Notes under the pieces: generated by a model
Database searches by the model: none
What the model was told of the DNA's origin: nothing
The model's input: the letters and a program-made list of their open reading frames with translations, nothing else
Shown: positions 9,198 through 17,324 of the stretch, piece by piece
How the letters are laid out: each line of letters starts with the position of its first letter
Numbering within the stretch: the stretch's first letter is position 1
Made by a program: the position numbers and the translations under genes
Source of the DNA: JAVEVH01 sp034005145
GTDB taxonomy: Bacteria > Patescibacteriota > Dojkabacteria > SC72
Direction: 5' to 3'
Assembly (NCBI GenBank): GCA_034005145.1
Contig: JAVEVH010000003.1
Location: 1-53,656, forward strand
Length of the DNA: 53,656 bases

Positions 9198-9230
9198 AAA
9201 ATTTCTCTTTTACTGGTAAACTATTTTGTA

Positions 9231-10574
9231 ATGGAGACACTGCCTGTATTAAAGAAAAATGCATATCTTACTGTATTAATAAAAGATAACTATATATACG
9301 CTAATTTAGCATATACAGATCTCTCTGCACAAAAAACATATATGCTTTCTGATAAAACGGATCTTTCACCTTTGAGATTTAGGTTAGATGATATGGTGTT
9401 TACTAAGAATTTCTGGTTTGAATATTTTGATTCTTTAGAAAAAGTTTTTGATTGGGATATTGTAGATAGGAAGTGGGGTGAAGATTTTAGAATAAAGGAG
9501 TTTGAAAGAGAAGAGGTAGGTGTATCTGGTATTAAGGTTGTTGTAGATGATAACCAGGCTTTCTTTAAGAATATATATATTTCCTTAAAAGAATTCTCTA
9601 AGGATATTGTACTTAGGATATTGGATGATAGGTATATGGAGGTATTAACAAAGGGATTGGTAGATAGGTTAGAGTATGATGATATAGTATGGTTAGATTT
9701 AGATTTTCCTCATTTCTCAATATATAGGGGTAGGAGTAATAAAGAGGGGGAGGTAATATTTTCTTCTTCTAAAATAGATTGGAGTAATGAGATAGGGCTA
9801 ATAGATTTTGTTAAGAGTTCTAAATTGAATGCCTTTCTTTCTGTAGATTCATCCTCTGAGGAGATTTCAAATAGATGGGCTAACTGTATAGCACATGGGT
9901 ATGAGTATATTACGGACTATGTATTAAATGATGTAATTAGGGCATTCACAACCTTACAGATACTCTCTGTTAAACAGAGTAATAGGAAGAAATACGAAGG
10001 TATTGGTAAGGGTAATACCTCCATTATTCTTACTGGTAAGATTCCTAATCTTTTGCAACTTAGAGAACTTCTCTTATGCTTAATAGATGGTTTAGAGTTA
10101 GATGGAATATTTGATATCTTCATAGATAGGGATAGTAAACTGTATACCTTTGGAAAGAGTATGATTGAGAAAGAAGAGTCTCAAAATATCGTAGTACTTA
10201 AGGGTGATATATTGCCTAAAGCTATTAAACTCCTAATACCAGAGGTACCTTCTAAAGCTAAGAGTAAGATAATATTTTCTGCAAAGATATATTCTCAATT
10301 GTTAGAACCACAAGAGATTTACTCCTTAGGTTCCTCTTTGGAAATATTGAAACTTCCTCAAAGAGATGAGAAATTACTAATAGAGGGAGAGCTTAAAAAT
10401 GGTACTGTTTTTTCTCATTTACCATTTAAACAGGTACAGTACATATCTTCTAAAAAAATATTAGAGTATGAATATATTGTTGTTGATGGAAGGAGTAGAC
10501 CAATAGTATATGGACCATCTGCACATGAGAATAGGGTTAAATTAAGAATATGGGGTAATGGAGATAAGGAGTAG
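9231..10574 (+). CDS. Conserved-looking hypothetical protein, first of a gene pair
   Basis: 447 aa, not recognised with confidence. No signal peptide or membrane segment, so probably cytoplasmic. The middle shows a glycine-containing turn and hydrophobic strands (IILTGKIPNLLQLRELLLCLIDGLELDG, about residues 260-290) followed by FDIFIDRD, a pattern that loosely recalls MutL/ASKHA-like actin folds but lacks clear phosphate loops. The stop codon lies inside the start of the next gene (17-bp overlap), so the two are probably translationally coupled. It begins 34 nt after the rpsR terminator hairpin, hence has its own promoter. Confidence 0.7.
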   Translation: METLPVLKKNAYLTVLIKDNYIYANLAYTDLSAQKTYMLSDKTDLSPLRFRLDDMVFTKNFWFEYFDSLEKVFDWDIVDRKWGEDFRIKEFEREEVGVSGIKVVVDDNQAFFKNIYISLKEFSKDIVLRILDDRYMEVLTKGLVDRLEYDDIVWLDLDFPHFSIYRGRSNKEGEVIFSSSKIDWSNEIGLIDFVKSSKLNAFLSVDSSSEEISNRWANCIAHGYEYITDYVLNDVIRAFTTLQILSVKQSNRKKYEGIGKGNTSIILTGKIPNLLQLRELLLCLIDGLELDGIFDIFIDRDSKLYTFGKSMIEKEESQNIVVLKGDILPKAIKLLIPEVPSKAKSKIIFSAKIYSQLLEPQEIYSLGSSLEILKLPQRDEKLLIEGELKNGTVFSHLPFKQVQYISSKKILEYEYIVVDGRSRPIVYGPSAHENRVKLRIWGNGDKE

Positions 10575-11565
10575 GATATTTGAAAAATATAAAGATTGGG
10601 AATTTAGTATTCCTCTGAAGCAGGGAGATAGGGTTATGTTTAAGGGTAAGAAGATTAAGGTAGGAGATATCCTTTTGGAGAAATCGGAAAGTACTCTTAA
10701 AAAATCTCTTAGTGTTCCTAAGGTCTTAAATTGTAAGAATGAAGATTGTGAGAAGTATGTACTAAGAATGGATGGAGAGTATATTGAAGAGGGTGAGTTA
10801 CTTGCTCAAAGAGTTTCTTCTGGAGGTCTTAATATGTTTGAACTGTTTTCTCCTGTTAGCGGAGTAGTAGATTTATCTAGGATAAAGCAGGGGTATATAG
10901 ATATATTAGGAGAGGAGAGGAAGTCTACTATAATGAGTGATTTTACTGGAACTGTTAAAGGTATAGATCCAATAGAGGGGTTACTAATTAACACGGATGT
11001 AATATGTGTAGATGGAGTAGTAAGTAGTAAAACCCAAGAGAGACTTTTTGGTAATTTAGAGATACTTGGGGATGGTAATACCATATTAACTGAGAAAAGT
11101 TTAGATGATGATTATAGAGGAAAGATTGTATGGGTAGGCCCATATCTATACAACAGAGTAGCCATAGAGCTGTTTGAGAGGGGTGCTATCGCAGTATTAA
11201 CATACGCTATGTCATACACAGAGTTTAGGGAGATAGGGTTACCTATTATGATTTTAGGAGGGTTTGGGTCTGTACATTGTGATAGTGCATTTCTAAAAAA
11301 GTTTATATCCTTGCGAAACAAATTCGTTATATTAGATGGTAAGCAGAATCAACTATATATTCTTTCAAATTCGGATATTAATCATAAGGGGTGGTTTGTT
11401 AAACAGTATACAAATCAGAGTGTGATATCTCGTTCATCTTCAACATATGGATATATTGGAAAAGTATTAGAGTTTGATGAGGATAGTAATTTTGCTCTAG
11501 TAGATTTTGGTAAAAGGGGTACTTCACTAATACATATTGGTCTATTAGAATTTATAGATTTGTAA
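10558..11565 (+). CDS. Hypothetical protein with barrel-sandwich-like and KOW-like segments
   Basis: 335 aa. The first 100 residues have short beta strands with glycine turns (KQGDRVMFKGKKIKVGDILLE ... FELFSPVSGVVDLSRIKQGYIDIL) resembling a lipoyl/barrel-sandwich hybrid fold, but no biotinyl/lipoyl lysine motif is seen. The last 35 residues (YIGKVLEFDEDSNFALVDFGKRGTSLIHI) look KOW/SH3-like. Starts within the 3' end of the preceding gene, the only in-frame ATG nearby. No membrane helix. Function unknown; the overlap suggests a joint job with its upstream partner. Confidence 0.68.
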   Translation: MEIRSRIFEKYKDWEFSIPLKQGDRVMFKGKKIKVGDILLEKSESTLKKSLSVPKVLNCKNEDCEKYVLRMDGEYIEEGELLAQRVSSGGLNMFELFSPVSGVVDLSRIKQGYIDILGEERKSTIMSDFTGTVKGIDPIEGLLINTDVICVDGVVSSKTQERLFGNLEILGDGNTILTEKSLDDDYRGKIVWVGPYLYNRVAIELFERGAIAVLTYAMSYTEFREIGLPIMILGGFGSVHCDSAFLKKFISLRNKFVILDGKQNQLYILSNSDINHKGWFVKQYTNQSVISRSSSTYGYIGKVLEFDEDSNFALVDFGKRGTSLIHIGLLEFIDL

Positions 11566-11621
11566 TTATATCCTTAAGGGGAATATAATAGATTTCGGAT
11601 CTTATTTTTAAAAATTTTGAC

Positions 11622-12839
11622 ATGCAAGAAAACAGTAATAGTATTAGGATATTTGGTATATTAATGCTTACAGTAGTAGCATTTTGTATAGGTGTAATAT
11701 TTGGTAGATTTGTTGCACCTTCTGGTGTTAATTTACTAACATTTAATCCTTCTAAGAGTGTAAACTTTGATCTGTTCTGGGAGGTATGGAATATCCTTGA
11801 GAGTAAGTATGTAGAGAAGGATGTAGCGACTGAAGATGAGAAAGTATATGGAGCTATCAAAGGCTTGGTAAGCTCATATGATGATCCTGCTACTGTATTT
11901 CTTACACCAGAGGAAACAGAAAGCTTTAATGATTCTAATGAGGGTAAATTATTCCAGGGTATTGGAGCAGAGTTAGGATATTTAGATGGCGCTATAATCA
12001 TTGTAACACCTCTAGAGGGATCTCCTGCTAAAGCTGCAGGTATTAGAGCAGGTGACTATATCCTTAAGGTAGATGACTATGAAGTTAAGAGTGGAGATAA
12101 TGTGTATGAGATTGTACAAAAGATTAGGGGAGATGCAGGTACAGTAGTTACATTAGAGGTATTACATAAGGGGGAGTTTGAGCCTGTTACCATAGAAATA
12201 ACAAGGGGTGAGATTACTGTTCCAAGTATGGAGCTTTCATATGTAGGTGAGAAAAAAGATATAGCGTTGATTGATGTAACTAGATTTACTGAAGCATCTC
12301 TTTCAGATTGGAACGGAGCATGGGACAGTGTAGTAGAAGATATACAAAAGAGTAAGGTAGAGAAGATATTGATAGATTTAAGAGGTAATCCTGGAGGATA
12401 CTTTAATGCCGCAGTATATGCTGCAGATGATTTCTTGGATATTGGAAAAGTAATATCTAAACAGGAAGATGGTAAGGGTAATGTACAATCATTTGATGCA
12501 GAGAGTGGGGGGAGATTGATTGGTAAGAAAGTAGTTATACTTGTAGATGAGGGTAGTGCATCTGCTTCTGAAATTTTCGCAGGAGCCCTACAACAGAATG
12601 GTGTAGCAACTGTGGTTGGTGCAGAAACATATGGTAAGGGTACTGCTCAAACAGTATTAGATCTTAGAGGAGGTGCTAGTATTCATGTTACTGTTCTTAA
12701 ATGGTTACTTCCTGATGGTAGTTGGTTGAATAGGGAGAATCCAATAACTCCAGATGTAATAGTTGAGAATAGTACGGAGGACTTTGTAAAAGGAGTAGAT
12801 AAGCAATATAATGAGGCAATAAAAGAAATTAACAAATAA
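11622..12839 (+). CDS. C-terminal processing peptidase, S41 family (CtpA/Prc type)
   Basis: 405 aa. N-terminal signal anchor (about residues 7-28), then a PDZ domain (GIGAELGYLDGAIIIVTPLEGSPAKAAGIRAGD, about 107-190) and the S41 catalytic core. The dyad is readable as S314 in GSASASEI and K339 in YGKGTAQT, the same 25-residue spacing as in Prc. Acts outside the membrane, trimming proteins from their C termini. The next gene, 22 nt downstream, is an HtrA-like protease, so the two probably form an envelope quality-control operon. Confidence 0.93.
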   Translation: MQENSNSIRIFGILMLTVVAFCIGVIFGRFVAPSGVNLLTFNPSKSVNFDLFWEVWNILESKYVEKDVATEDEKVYGAIKGLVSSYDDPATVFLTPEETESFNDSNEGKLFQGIGAELGYLDGAIIIVTPLEGSPAKAAGIRAGDYILKVDDYEVKSGDNVYEIVQKIRGDAGTVVTLEVLHKGEFEPVTIEITRGEITVPSMELSYVGEKKDIALIDVTRFTEASLSDWNGAWDSVVEDIQKSKVEKILIDLRGNPGGYFNAAVYAADDFLDIGKVISKQEDGKGNVQSFDAESGGRLIGKKVVILVDEGSASASEIFAGALQQNGVATVVGAETYGKGTAQTVLDLRGGASIHVTVLKWLLPDGSWLNRENPITPDVIVENSTEDFVKGVDKQYNEAIKEINK

Positions 12840-12861
12840 ATAAATTGTTAAAAATATTGCA

Positions 12862-14019
12862 ATGGAAGAAAATAAAAAAGAAAAAAAAGGTATAAACTTT
12901 TGTTTAGCTAACTACAAGCATTTAAAAGTATTTGGTATATCTTTCCTATTTATAGTTGTGATGTTAGTAATACTAGTCTCTTTTATACTTTTAATAAGGT
13001 ATTCCGAAAATATTCAAAACTTAGTACTGAATAAGGATACTCAAGAGAGTGAAGAAAATATAAATCTTACTGTTACCCAAGAAGAGAATGTAATTATTAA
13101 TGTTGTACAAGAAGCTTCCCCCTCTGTTGTTAGTATTGCTGTATCTCAGCTTACCTTGAAGAGTGGAGAGGGACTAGTAGATGAAGTAAGTAATATTGGT
13201 ACAGGTTTTATAGTAGATCCTAACGGTATTATCATTACTAATCAACATGTTGTTTCAGATACATCCTCTACATACAAGGTTATTACAAATGATGGTAAAG
13301 AGTATGAGGTTATTGAAATCTTAAGAGATGATAGTAATGATATTGCTGTTTTAAAGATAGATGCTACATCTCTAGATTCTCTAGAATTAGGTAACTCAGA
13401 TACATTACTTGTTGGTCAAACAGTAATAGCTATTGGTAATCCACTTGGTGAGTATGCAGGTAGTGTAACTACTGGAGTAATAAGTGGTGTAAATAGGTCT
13501 GTTACAACCTCTTCTGGATGGTTTGGTTCAACAACTAAGGTATATGAAGATGTTATACAAACAGATGCTGCTGTAAATCCTGGTAATTCAGGTGGTCCAC
13601 TTATCAGTTCTGAAGGTAAAGTAATAGGGGTTAACTTCGCTACTACTTCTAATGCAGATAATATATCTTTTGCATTACCTATTAACAGAGTAAAACAGAG
13701 ATTAGAAGAGTATCGAACATATGGTAAATTTATTAAACCTTATGTAGGAATCTCATATAGGATGATTTCAGAGTATGAAGCTATGTATTACAAGGATGTA
13801 GTAGCTGGAGCTTTGGTAGTAGCTATAGATCCTACCAGTCCTGCCGCTAATACAGATATAACTAGAGGAGACATTATTACAAAAGTAGAAGACAGGGAAG
13901 TTACTCAATCATTTGCATATATAATACAATCGTACAAAGTAGGGGATGAGATCTCCTTAGAGGTATGGAATGGTGGTAAAACTAGAACTGTAAAGGTAAC
14001 TTTAGAGGAAGCAGATTAA
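12862..14019 (+). CDS. HtrA/DegP-like S1C serine protease with PDZ domain
   Basis: 385 aa. Cytoplasmic lysine-rich start, one membrane helix (about 22-46), trypsin-like domain with triad H129 (TNQHVV), D160 (SNDIAVLKI) and S243 (NPGNSGGPL), then one PDZ domain (about 285-380: KPYVGISYRM ... VKVTLEE). Known role: membrane-anchored protease/chaperone for misfolded extracytoplasmic proteins. It has one PDZ domain rather than the two of DegP, like DegS or HtrA of Gram-positives. Its last 4 bases overlap the end of convergent prmC. Confidence 0.94.
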   Translation: MEENKKEKKGINFCLANYKHLKVFGISFLFIVVMLVILVSFILLIRYSENIQNLVLNKDTQESEENINLTVTQEENVIINVVQEASPSVVSIAVSQLTLKSGEGLVDEVSNIGTGFIVDPNGIIITNQHVVSDTSSTYKVITNDGKEYEVIEILRDDSNDIAVLKIDATSLDSLELGNSDTLLVGQTVIAIGNPLGEYAGSVTTGVISGVNRSVTTSSGWFGSTTKVYEDVIQTDAAVNPGNSGGPLISSEGKVIGVNFATTSNADNISFALPINRVKQRLEEYRTYGKFIKPYVGISYRMISEYEAMYYKDVVAGALVVAIDPTSPAANTDITRGDIITKVEDREVTQSFAYIIQSYKVGDEISLEVWNGGKTRTVKVTLEEAD

Positions 14020-14825
14020 AGAGTAATCTTTAAAAACCTCTTTTTTTCAAATACATCTTTAATTTCTAAGATATTAGATTTTGGGTAATACCTTTTTACT
14101 AACTTCTTAGTTTTTAGAAATATAGATTCCTCTGTTTCAAGATATATTACCTTGAGATTAATCTTTTTACTTTTTAACTGTTCTAAGAGTTCTTCATAGT
14201 ATTTTAATCCATCTTTACCTCCATCTAGTGCAGCTCTTGGTTCATATCTTTTTACGCTTGTATCAAGCTCCTCATACTGCTTAGTGGGTATATATGGGAG
14301 ATTAGCTACTAAGAGTGTACTTCCTTTTAATTCAGGTATTCTACTAACTAGATCACTCTTCATCCATTTTATTCTTTTCTTTTTTAATATCTCTAACTCA
14401 TTCTTTTTGGCTACATTTAAAGCATTGGTAGAAATATCTGTAGCAAAGAAAGAGTAGGTAGGTTTCTTAAGAAGATATGCAAGTGAGATAATAATACAAC
14501 CTGAGCCTGTTCCTACATCTATTACATTCTTAATTTTCTCTTTCTCTAATATCTCCTTACATTCATATACTAGCTGTTCTGTCTCTATTCTTGGTATCAG
14601 GGTATCCTTAGTTACTTTAAAGGTATTCTCACAAAATTCACTATCTCCTCTGATATATTCCCATGGTTCACTGTCATGTAATCTTCTAAGTATTTTTTCC
14701 TCATTAGCTCTTTTATTCTTTGTTAGATACTTAGTAATCTCTCTACCTATACGGTAGCTATCAGGATATTTAATACCATCTAGGAATTTCTGTATACGAA
14801 ATATTTTTGCAAGATTACTTTTCAT
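14016..14825 (-). CDS. prmC: Release factor N5-glutamine methyltransferase
   Basis: 269 aa. SAM-dependent Rossmann core with IDVGTGSGCIIISLA (motif I), FFATDISTNAL and the substrate signature NLPYIP that defines the HemK/PrmC glutamine methyltransferases. The N-terminal helical domain contains EPWEYIRGDSEF and TLIPRIETEQLV. It methylates the glutamine of the GGQ loop of release factors. Starts within the last codons of prfA (11-bp overlap), the classical prfA-prmC coupling, which supports both calls. Confidence 0.94.
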   Translation of the reverse strand: MKSNLAKIFRIQKFLDGIKYPDSYRIGREITKYLTKNKRANEEKILRRLHDSEPWEYIRGDSEFCENTFKVTKDTLIPRIETEQLVYECKEILEKEKIKNVIDVGTGSGCIIISLAYLLKKPTYSFFATDISTNALNVAKKNELEILKKKRIKWMKSDLVSRIPELKGSTLLVANLPYIPTKQYEELDTSVKRYEPRAALDGGKDGLKYYEELLEQLKSKKINLKVIYLETEESIFLKTKKLVKRYYPKSNILEIKDVFEKKRFLKITL

Positions 14826-15903
14826 CTTCTAATGCCATAAGTTGAATACCATCTTTAATATCTGTTATTAACTGATCTAATTCACCATACATAATGGATT
14901 CAATATTATGCCAAGACTTCTTAACCCTATGATCTGTTACTCTGTTTTGTGGGAAATTGTATGTCCTAATCTTTTCTGCTCTCATTGCACTTCCGATTTG
15001 AGAAGACCTCATACTAGATCTTTTAGCATCCTCTTCCATCTTTCTTCTGTCATAGAGTCTAGATCTTAGATTGGCCATAGCTTTCTCTTTGTTTTGTGCT
15101 TGATGTTTTGTTTCTTGGCAACTTACAACTATACCAGTAGGTAAGTGAGTTATTCTTACTGCTGAGTCAGTTCTGTTTACACACTGTCCACCTGCACCTG
15201 AAGCTCTCATTACATCAATTCTTAGGTCTTCTGATTTAATTTCAATATCAATATCTCTAGCTTCGGGCATAATAGCGACTGATGCAGTAGAGGTGTGTAT
15301 TCTTCCAGAGGATTCTGTACTTGGTACTCTTTGTACTCTGTGTACACCACTTTCATACTTAAGTTTTTTATAAACATTTTTACCTTCAATATGAGCAATT
15401 ACCTCTTTATATCCACCTGTCTCAGATACATTACTATCGATTATCTGTACTTCCCAACCGTTTTTAATGGCATAGCTCTTGTACATATCAAAAAGATTAC
15501 CAGCAAAAAGAGATGCTTCCTCTCCTCCTGCTCCTGCTCTAATTTCTAGTATTACATTTCTACTATCATCTTCATCAGAAAATTCCCTATCTATCTGAAT
15601 CTTTTTTATCTCAAGATCTAATTCCTTTATCTTCTCTTCTAACTCTTCTACCTCTATCTCTGCTAATTCTTTTAAATCGTTTCCTTCTTCTTTTAAAATT
15701 TCTTGTGCTTGGTCATATCTCTCAATATTTTTTTGAATATCATTTACATAGGTATCTAATTGAGAGTAGTAGTTTAAATCTATACTAAGTTGGGACATAT
15801 TCTCACCAGTATTATGAGCATTTTGCATCTTTTGCTCTAATTCCTCTTTCTTCGCTTTGAAGTGATTTTCTGAATATTTTTTTCTTATATCATTAATGTC
15901 CAT
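14815..15903 (-). CDS. prfA: Peptide chain release factor 1
   Basis: 362 aa from the ATG at 15903 (MDINDIRKKY); an ATG at 15921 would add six residues not typical of the family. Domain order as in class I factors: N-terminal coiled coil, EIRAGAGGEEASLFAG, GVHRVQRVPSTESSGRIHTSTASVA, the catalytic GAGGQCVN (GGQ loop) and QNRVTDHRV near the end. RF1 reads UAA and UAG, the two stops that end nearly all genes here. Middle gene of the rpmE-prfA-prmC operon. Confidence 0.95.
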   Translation of the reverse strand: MDINDIRKKYSENHFKAKKEELEQKMQNAHNTGENMSQLSIDLNYYSQLDTYVNDIQKNIERYDQAQEILKEEGNDLKELAEIEVEELEEKIKELDLEIKKIQIDREFSDEDDSRNVILEIRAGAGGEEASLFAGNLFDMYKSYAIKNGWEVQIIDSNVSETGGYKEVIAHIEGKNVYKKLKYESGVHRVQRVPSTESSGRIHTSTASVAIMPEARDIDIEIKSEDLRIDVMRASGAGGQCVNRTDSAVRITHLPTGIVVSCQETKHQAQNKEKAMANLRSRLYDRRKMEEDAKRSSMRSSQIGSAMRAEKIRTYNFPQNRVTDHRVKKSWHNIESIMYGELDQLITDIKDGIQLMALEDEK

Positions 15904-15943
15904 ATATATGGATAATATCATTTAAATATATATTGGGGTACTG

Positions 15944-16279
15944 TTACTTAGATATATTTGCGTTTGCAAGCATATCTTTAAGTGTGAGAGTAGAGGATGA
16001 AGCTTTTGGACCTGTTTTCTTAGCTTTTCTCTCTGCCATTTTCTCTCTTTTACTTCTAAAGGACATCTTTGCTGTTTTCTGAGCTCTTTCCTCAAATTTC
16101 TTAACAACATTGTCGGTATCTACAATCTTTTGTTCACCAGTATAGAATGGGTGACATTTAGAACAAAGCTCAACATTGAGGATTTCGTCTTGTAGTGTAG
16201 AACCTGTTACAAATGTATTACCACAGGAACAAACTACCTTTAATTCACCGTTGTATTTTGGATGTAAATCTTTTTTCAT
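15944..16279 (-). CDS. rpmE: 50S ribosomal protein L31 with C-terminal extension
   Basis: 111 aa; ordinary L31 is about 70. The N-terminal part has MKKDLHPKY, VCSCGNTF and ELCSKCHPFYTGEQK: the zinc-binding cysteine form. After residue 70 comes a basic, alanine-rich tail absent from standard L31. First gene of an operon with prfA and prmC, a common bacterial order. The strong promoter lies only 10 nt before the ATG, so the message may be leaderless. Confidence 0.94.
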   Translation of the reverse strand: MKKDLHPKYNGELKVVCSCGNTFVTGSTLQDEILNVELCSKCHPFYTGEQKIVDTDNVVKKFEERAQKTAKMSFRSKREKMAERKAKKTGPKASSSTLTLKDMLANANISK

Positions 16280-16289
16280 AACAAGGAGG

Positions 16290-16318
16290 ATTATAGCAGA
16301 ACAAAGGGGGGGTGTCTA
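16290..16318 (-). promoter_or_regulatory. Strong promoter of rpmE-prfA-prmC, leaderless type
   Basis: On the minus strand: TAGACA (16318-16313), 17-bp spacer containing a C7 run, and a perfect TATAAT (16295-16290). The ATG of rpmE begins at 16279, so only 10 nt separate the -10 box from the start codon. Transcription starting 6-8 nt after the -10 would leave a leader of 2-4 nt. Confidence 0.75.
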
Positions 16319-16325
16319 GCTAGAA

Positions 16326-16484
16326 GGTCTGTCCTAGGTCTGTCCCCGTAATCTCTTGTTACAATCTCTTTACTGTTTGATTTTGGCTGCTTTTTCGTCT
16401 AGAAAAAGAAAGAAAAAGTCTGTACAAAATATATAAAAAGGAAGACCCCAAGCATTGAACTTGGGGTCGTACCTAGGGCAGACC
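16326..16484. repeat. Long-range inverted repeat flanking the hsp20 terminator
   Basis: GGTCTGTCCTAGG (16326-16338) and CCTAGGGCAGACC (16472-16484) are inverted copies with one mismatch over 13 bp, 133 bp apart. The left arm is followed by a partial direct copy (GGTCTGTCCCC, 16337-16347). Between them lies the hsp20 terminator and a second small hairpin (CTTTTTC/GAAAAAG). No gene is seen in this gap. It could be a long stem in the hsp20 3' transcript or a protein-binding site. Confidence 0.45.
16444..16468 (-). terminator. Rho-independent terminator of hsp20
   Basis: GACCCCAAG (16444-16452) and CTTGGGGTC (16460-16468) form a perfect 9-bp stem with a 7-nt loop. On the minus strand it is followed by TTCCTTTTTATA. 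It begins 19 nt after the hsp20 stop codon. Confidence 0.85.
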
Positions 16485-16486
16485 TC

Positions 16487-16930
16487 TTACTTAATTTCGA
16501 TGGTTTTTGTCTCTGATTCCTTGGCTTTTGGAAGCTTAATGGTGAGTACACCATCCTCAAAAGAAGCTTCTACTTTCTCCGAATCAACTATTGTTGGTAG
16601 ATTAAAGCTTTGGGAGTATGAGGATGATTGAAGAGTTCTTAGGAAGTATTTCTTTTCCTTCTCCTCTTTCTCTCCTTTGCTTTGTCCTTCTATACTTAAA
16701 CTATCACCTGATACAGATATTTTAATATCTTCTTTCTTTATACCTGGCATAGCCATTTTAACGAAGATATTGTTGCCTTCCTCCCATACATTTGCAGAGA
16801 GATTCTCAAAATCTCTATAGAAGAAATCATCCCATCTTGAAAGAGGGGAAGTAAAGAAATCCTCCATGAGAGATCTCACTGGTGTGTATAGGGTGTCTTG
16901 AGGTTTTTGATTAACTCTTACAATTTTCAT
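16487..16930 (-). CDS. Small heat shock protein, Hsp20/alpha-crystallin family
   Basis: 147 aa, the normal length. The alpha-crystallin domain (about residues 45-140) includes NIFVKMAMPGIKKEDIKISVSGDSLSIEG and the family motif around FEDGVLTIKLPKA. ATP-independent holdase chaperone, cytoplasmic. Control is visible: a CIRCE-type HrcA operator overlaps its promoter, and a perfect hairpin terminator follows, so it is a monocistronic heat-shock unit. No Shine-Dalgarno; the leader is all A/T except for one or two bases. Confidence 0.95.
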   Translation of the reverse strand: MKIVRVNQKPQDTLYTPVRSLMEDFFTSPLSRWDDFFYRDFENLSANVWEEGNNIFVKMAMPGIKKEDIKISVSGDSLSIEGQSKGEKEEKEKKYFLRTLQSSSYSQSFNLPTIVDSEKVEASFEDGVLTIKLPKAKESETKTIEIK

Positions 16931-16965
16931 AGTATTTTTAAATATTAAAATTTAAATATATATGA

Positions 16966-16992
16966 TTAGCAAATAGTACCACCGAGTGCTAA
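16966..16992 (-). promoter_or_regulatory. CIRCE-type HrcA operator of hsp20
   Basis: Read on the minus strand: TTAGCACTC (16992-16984), a 9-bp spacer, then ATTTGCTAA (16974-16966). The consensus is TTAGCACTC-N9-GAGTGCTAA; the promoter-distal arm is perfect, the other matches 6 of 9 and the spacing is exact. It overlaps the spacer and -10 box of the hsp20 promoter, as expected for repression. The hrcA gene is not in the window. Confidence 0.85.
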
Positions 16993-17002
16993 TTCCTGTC
17001 AA
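16973..17002 (-). promoter_or_regulatory. hsp20 promoter
   Basis: Minus strand: perfect TTGACA (17002-16997), 18-bp spacer, TACTAT (16978-16973). The predicted start is near 16966, about 36 nt before the hsp20 ATG. The CIRCE arms lie within the spacer and -10, so HrcA binding would block RNA polymerase. Confidence 0.8.
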
Positions 17003-17013
17003 GATATTTTTAG

Positions 17014-17042
17014 TTGATTTTTGTTAATTAAAAAAATATACT
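17014..17042 (+). promoter_or_regulatory. Promoter of the CsoR-like gene, leaderless type
   Basis: TTGATT (17014-17019), 17-bp spacer, TATACT (17037-17042). The ATG is at 17050, just 7 nt after the -10 box, so transcription would start at or next to the start codon. Divergent from the hsp20 promoter, with the two -35 boxes 11 bp apart. Confidence 0.7.
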
Positions 17043-17049
17043 AATTAGT

Positions 17050-17271
17050 ATGAAATATTCCAAAAGAATTCAAAACAGAGTGAGTAGAATAGAGGGGCAG
17101 GTTGGAGGAGTAAAAAGAATGATACTTAGTGATACAGAGGAGGAAAAGGTAATGACACAGTTACAAGCAGTAATATCATCTTTAGAAAGTTTGAAGTTGG
17201 AATTAATGAAAAAAGAGATGAAAGAATCTCTAGTAGAGGATATTAAGAAGTCTTTAGGTATATCAGAGTAG
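17050..17271 (+). CDS. CsoR/RcnR-family (DUF156) transcriptional regulator without metal-binding residues
   Basis: 73 aa, all-helical. RVSRIEGQVGGVKRMI and QLQAVISSLESLKLEL are the conserved helices of the CsoR/RcnR/FrmR family, which forms DNA-binding four-helix tetramers that release DNA on binding Cu, Ni or aldehydes. The ligand positions (C36, H61, C65 in CsoR) are absent and the protein contains no cysteine or histidine at all, so classical metal or thiol sensing is impossible. It is shorter than most members (85-110). Divergent from hsp20 across a 119-bp gap; it may act there or on its own promoter, which is inference. Confidence 0.8.
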   Translation: MKYSKRIQNRVSRIEGQVGGVKRMILSDTEEEKVMTQLQAVISSLESLKLELMKKEMKESLVEDIKKSLGISE

Positions 17272-17324
17272 AAATCTGATATACTCATGTAGTGTACTGC
17301 CCAATAATATTAGATTAAGTAAAT

